Shown one piece after another: positions 6,831-8,506 of a stretch of DNA of 8,506 nt. The DNA is taken from NCBI GenBank assembly GCA_016649775.1, contig JAENWY010000093.1, positions 1 through 8,506 on the forward strand, in the 5' to 3' direction. How positions within the stretch are numbered: position 1 is the stretch's first letter; each line of letters begins with the position of its first letter. A program made the position numbers and the translations under genes. The notes beneath the pieces were generated by a model that saw only the letters and a list, made by a program, of their open reading frames with translations, ran no database searches and was not told the origin of the DNA. The stretch is from Spirochaetaceae bacterium (GTDB taxonomy: Bacteria > Spirochaetota > Spirochaetia > Sphaerochaetales > Sphaerochaetaceae).

Positions 6831-7178
6831 ATGAAGTTTATATGTTATCCAAAATGTAGCACATGTGCTAAGGCTAGAATTTATCTAGAAAATCACCAAT
6901 TAAATTTTATAGAACGTAATATTAAAGAAAATAGGCCGACTGAAGAAGAGTTGCGAGAATGGCATAATAAAAGTGGGTTACCTTTAAAAAGATTTTTTAA
7001 TACAAGTGGAATGCTTTACCGAGAATTGCATCTTAAAGATAAGCTCAATGATATGAATGAAGATGAAATGTATAAGCTACTATCAACCGATGGAATGCTC
7101 GTTAAACGACCAATACTAGTTAAAGAAGATACTGTCTTAGTTGGTTTTAAAGAAAAAGAGTGGGTAGAAAAATTATAG
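6831..7178 (+). CDS. ArsC/Spx-family thioredoxin-fold protein (YusI-like)
   Basis: 115-residue cytoplasmic protein of the ArsC/Spx/YffB family. It opens with a beta strand and the redox motif C9-S-T-C12 within YPKCSTCAKA, has KSGLPLKRFFNTSG (47-60), which is characteristic of the YusI-type subgroup, then the conserved R93-P94 in VKRPILV and a closing VGFKEKEW. The length matches the family (~115-120). Members are often annotated arsenate reductase, but no arsenic genes lie nearby, and YusI-like proteins have no established arsenate activity that I know of; a thiol-redox role is the safest statement. A Spx-type transcription role is possible because Spx also has CxxC, but the FFNTSG signature argues for the other branch. 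The start follows AGGGAG (6818-6823) by 7 bases. It has its own promoter and terminator, so it is a single-gene unit. Confidence 0.9.
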   Translation: MKFICYPKCSTCAKARIYLENHQLNFIERNIKENRPTEEELREWHNKSGLPLKRFFNTSGMLYRELHLKDKLNDMNEDEMYKLLSTDGMLVKRPILVKEDTVLVGFKEKEWVEKL

Positions 7179-7213
7179 AATACTTAAAATATAAAAAGTA
7201 TTATAATTTTTTT
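7179..7213 (+). terminator. Rho-independent terminator of the ArsC-like gene
   Basis: Directly after the TAG stop, AATACTT (7179-7185) pairs with AAGTATT (7196-7202) across a 10-base A-rich loop, followed by ATAA and seven Ts (7207-7213). It has the right form, though the stem is AT-rich. Confidence 0.7.
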
Positions 7214-7222
7214 GTTGTATGA

Positions 7223-7251
7223 TTGAAAAAAAAGTCTTAAATAAGTAAAAT
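7223..7251 (+). promoter_or_regulatory. promoter of adk
   Basis: TTGAAA (7223-7228) and TAAAAT (7246-7251) are 17 bases apart, each 5/6 to consensus. The box pair begins just after the preceding terminator, which supports adk being its own transcription unit. Transcription would begin around 7258, giving a leader of about 58 bases. Confidence 0.6.
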
Positions 7252-7261
7252 ATTACTTATT
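7240..7261. promoter_or_regulatory. operator-like perfect inverted repeat over the adk -10 box
   Basis: AATAAGTAA (7240-7248) is the exact reverse complement of TTACTTATT (7253-7261), with 4 bases between. The 22-base palindrome covers the -10 hexamer and reaches the predicted start site, the classic place for a repressor operator. No regulator gene is adjacent. In such AT-rich DNA some palindromes arise by chance, but a perfect 9+9 is uncommon. Confidence 0.45.
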
Positions 7262-7282
7262 GAGTTTTCAATAAATAATATT

Positions 7283-7315
7283 AAGGAGCGGGGATTAACC
7301 CCCTAATGTAATAAT
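7283..7315 (+). promoter_or_regulatory. structured ribosome-binding region of adk
   Basis: The only Shine-Dalgarno sequence, AAGGAG (7283-7288), lies 27 bases before the adk ATG, far beyond normal spacing. Between them GGGG (7290-7293) and CCCC (7299-7302) can form a GC-only stem around the loop ATTAA. Just after it is ATG-TAA (7306-7311), a start codon followed at once by a stop. Folding out the hairpin would put AAGGAG about 4 bases from that ATG and about 14 from the adk ATG. An in-frame stop at 7304-7306 rules out a longer adk reading frame. Confidence 0.55.
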
Positions 7316-7945
7316 ATGAATCTAGTTTTTTTAGGCCCTCCAGGAGCTGGTAAAGGTACAATTGCTACAATAGCAAAAGAATTTTATGATATTCCTCATA
7401 TCTCAACCGGTGATTTATTTCGTTACAATATAAAGAACGATACAGTATTAGGAAAAGAAGTAAAAGCAATTTTAGCATCAGGCGATTTAGTACCAGATAG
7501 TGTTACTATAAAAATGGTAGAAGATCGTTTTACCAAAGATGATTGTAAAAATGGTTTTATTTTAGATGGTTTTCCAAGAACAATCTTCCAAGCAGAAGCA
7601 CTTAAAGAAATGAAAGAGCTTGATGCTGTTGTTAACTTTATTCTAGATAGAGAAGAAATTATTAAAAGATTATCTGGAAGAAGAATGTGCAAAAGTACAG
7701 GTAAAATTTATCATATCATTTACAATCCGCCAAAAATTGAAGGTATTGATGATGAAACAGGTGAAGCTTTGATTCAAAGAGAAGATGATAAAAAAGAAGC
7801 TATTCTAAATCGTCTAGATGTTTATGCTACACAGACAGAACCTCTAATCTCTTATTATAGAGAGAAAGGCATAATAGTAGATATAGATGCATCTAAGTCT
7901 CCCGAAGAAGTATTTGCTTCAGTTAAAAAAGCACTAGCTAAATAA
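7316..7945 (+). CDS. adk: adenylate kinase
   Basis: Catalyses ATP + AMP = 2 ADP in the cytoplasm, keeping adenine nucleotides in balance. All hallmarks are present: P-loop GPPGAGKGT (7-15), AMP-binding STGDLFR (30-36), FILDGFPRT (81-89) with Arg88, and the long-form LID domain GRRMCKSTGKIYH to LIQREDDKKEAILNRL (121-167). The 209-residue length is normal for the long-LID type. In the LID the four residues that bind zinc in Gram-positive enzymes are Cys125, Thr128, Asp145 and Thr148: only the first cysteine is left, so the LID is presumably held by hydrogen bonds, as in the E. coli enzyme (His, Ser, Asp, Thr). MNLVFLGPPG is the family's usual N-terminus, which fixes the start despite the distant Shine-Dalgarno. 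It stands alone here, not beside secY in a ribosomal-protein operon. Confidence 0.97.
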   Translation: MNLVFLGPPGAGKGTIATIAKEFYDIPHISTGDLFRYNIKNDTVLGKEVKAILASGDLVPDSVTIKMVEDRFTKDDCKNGFILDGFPRTIFQAEALKEMKELDAVVNFILDREEIIKRLSGRRMCKSTGKIYHIIYNPPKIEGIDDETGEALIQREDDKKEAILNRLDVYATQTEPLISYYREKGIIVDIDASKSPEEVFASVKKALAK

Positions 7946-7959
7946 TTAATTCATTATTT

Positions 7960-8009
7960 AATTAAAAAATCCTTTGTCTATGATTTTATAGATAAGGGAT
8001 TTTTTAATT
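7960..8009. terminator. strong bidirectional terminator between adk and the GGDEF gene
   Basis: A 22-bp stem (7960-7981 with 7988-8009) has two G-U pairs and a 6-base loop GATTTT. A-rich and T-rich arms flank the core ATCCTTTGTCTAT, so each strand ends in a run of Ts (TTTTTT on the plus strand at 8000-8005). It starts 15 bases after the adk stop and lies about 55 bases beyond the stop of the convergent minus-strand gene, serving both. Confidence 0.85.
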
Positions 8010-8033
8010 TAAAAGCTTTAATTTAATCTTTTT

Positions 8034-8060
8034 TTGACAACTATTAAATAGTTATACAAT
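8034..8060 (+). promoter_or_regulatory. possible promoter with internal palindrome, antisense to the GGDEF gene
   Basis: A perfect TTGACA (8034-8039) is followed 15 bases later by TACAAT (8055-8060). The spacer is short by two. The palindrome AACTATT-A-AATAGTT (8039-8053) fills the space between the boxes. A transcript from here would run rightwards, antisense to the GGDEF gene. Alternatively the palindrome is just a 3'-end hairpin of that gene. Confidence 0.3.
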
Positions 8061-8064
8061 ATGA

Positions 8065-8506
8065 CTAAATTAAGTTTGGTTTTGACCTTTTTTTATTTGC
8101 ATACATTAATTGATCTGTTTTGTGAATGAATTCTTCAGTTGTATCTTGATTATTCCAATCAACAAGTCCAAAACTAACTGATGCGACGTAATCAGCTTTT
8201 TCTAATTGGATACTATAAAGCTTTTTAAATATATTTTGGAGTATTTCATTTGATTGATCTATGTCATAATTTAATAATATAATTTGAAATTCATTTCCAC
8301 CTGTTCGACCAGTGTATACTTCATTAAGATTTTTTAGAGATTCTAGAATTTTTGCAACTTTTAGTATTAATTCATCACCAACAATAAGACCAAAAGTATC
8401 ATTTACGTATTTCAATTTGTTTATATCTGCTACGACAAGAGAGACTGTTTTAACATTTTTAACTTTCTTATTGATAATTATATTCAATTTATCTATTGTA
8501 TAACTA
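8065..8506 (-). CDS. GGDEF-domain protein with degenerate GGNEF motif (5' end outside the window)
   Basis: About 146 C-terminal residues of a GGDEF domain, the fold of diguanylate cyclases that make cyclic di-GMP. The frame is open to the right edge; a TTG at 8485-8487 could pass for a start, but the residues before it also fit the domain, so the gene is cut by the window edge. Visible features: DINKLKYVNDTFG, as in the family's D-x-D/N-x-(F/L)K-x-x-N-D; GLIVGDELI, where family members usually have GHxxGD; the signature as RTGGNEF (GGNEF at 8287-8301); ASVSFGLVDW, the family's S-x-G strand; and a closing helix TDQLMYANKKR. Asn replaces the metal-binding, catalytic Asp/Glu of GG(D/E)EF, and there is no RxxD inhibitory site five residues upstream, so this is probably a non-catalytic sensor or partner protein. 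Any sensory domain would be upstream, out of view. The stop is near the shared terminator. Confidence 0.9.
   Translation of the reverse strand, partial: SYTIDKLNIIINKKVKNVKTVSLVVADINKLKYVNDTFGLIVGDELILKVAKILESLKNLNEVYTGRTGGNEFQIILLNYDIDQSNEILQNIFKKLYSIQLEKADYVASVSFGLVDWNNQDTTEEFIHKTDQLMYANKKRSKPNLI

Noticed and set aside
6831..7178. Arsenic resistance determinant
   Set aside because: The protein belongs to the ArsC/Spx fold, but there is no arsR, arsB or acr3 nearby and the FFNTSG signature points to the YusI-type subgroup with no proven arsenate activity.
7423..7692. 89-codon minus-strand reading frame inside adk
   Set aside because: Antisense shadow of adenylate kinase, Ser/Leu-rich as such shadows are, with no family resemblance.
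8061..8129. 22-residue hydrophobic peptide (starts MTKLSLVLTFFYL) just after the antisense promoter-like site, resembling a type I toxin
   Set aside because: No Shine-Dalgarno sequence before the ATG, it overlaps the GGDEF coding strand, and the -10 box would leave almost no leader.
8312..8503. 63-codon plus-strand reading frame opposite the GGDEF gene
   Set aside because: Antisense to a clear GGDEF domain; low-complexity Phe/Thr/Ser content, no ribosome-binding site.

Overview
The window is AT-rich (about 30% GC by eye) and carries bacterial housekeeping genes with two predicted lipoproteins. The best clue to the host is gene order: a type-2 isoleucyl-tRNA synthetase followed at once by a ~290-residue lipoprotein. 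As I remember it, this is the arrangement in Treponema pallidum (TP0452 ileS, TP0453 concealed outer-membrane lipoprotein), and the lipoprotein can be lined up loosely with TP0453. The loose lipoboxes (LISC, FNSC) also fit a spirochaete. I therefore infer a low-GC member of the Spirochaetes. No mobile element, tRNA, rRNA or CRISPR array is visible.

Layout. Bases 1-126 hold the 3' end of an unidentified gene. Bases 382-4593 form a plus-strand operon: ileS, the TP0453-like lipoprotein 20 bases on, and an FmdB-type zinc-ribbon protein 1 base after that. A hairpin terminator at about 4616-4650 closes it. Bases 4878-6585 form a minus-strand pair: a uracil phosphoribosyltransferase with a long N-terminal extension, then a TPR lipoprotein whose preferred ATG lies 1 base after the upp stop. 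This pair has a good promoter at 6604-6632, divergent from an extended -10 promoter at 6769-6798 that serves an ArsC/Spx-family thioredoxin-fold protein (6831-7178). Adenylate kinase (7316-7945) follows with its own promoter, a perfect inverted repeat across the -10 box, and an odd structured ribosome-binding region. A 22-bp hairpin at 7960-8009 separates adk from a convergent GGDEF-domain gene that runs off the right edge and has GGNEF in place of GGDEF.

How the genes relate. ileS and adk are core translation and nucleotide genes, and upp salvages uracil to UMP. The lipoproteins point to envelope functions tied by operon structure to housekeeping genes. I see no complete new multi-gene system. 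The items most worth following are the TP0453-like lipoprotein and its FmdB partner, the adk leader (operator-like palindrome, hairpin between Shine-Dalgarno and start, ATG-TAA start-stop), the extended UPRT coupled to a TPR lipoprotein, and the degenerate GGDEF protein.
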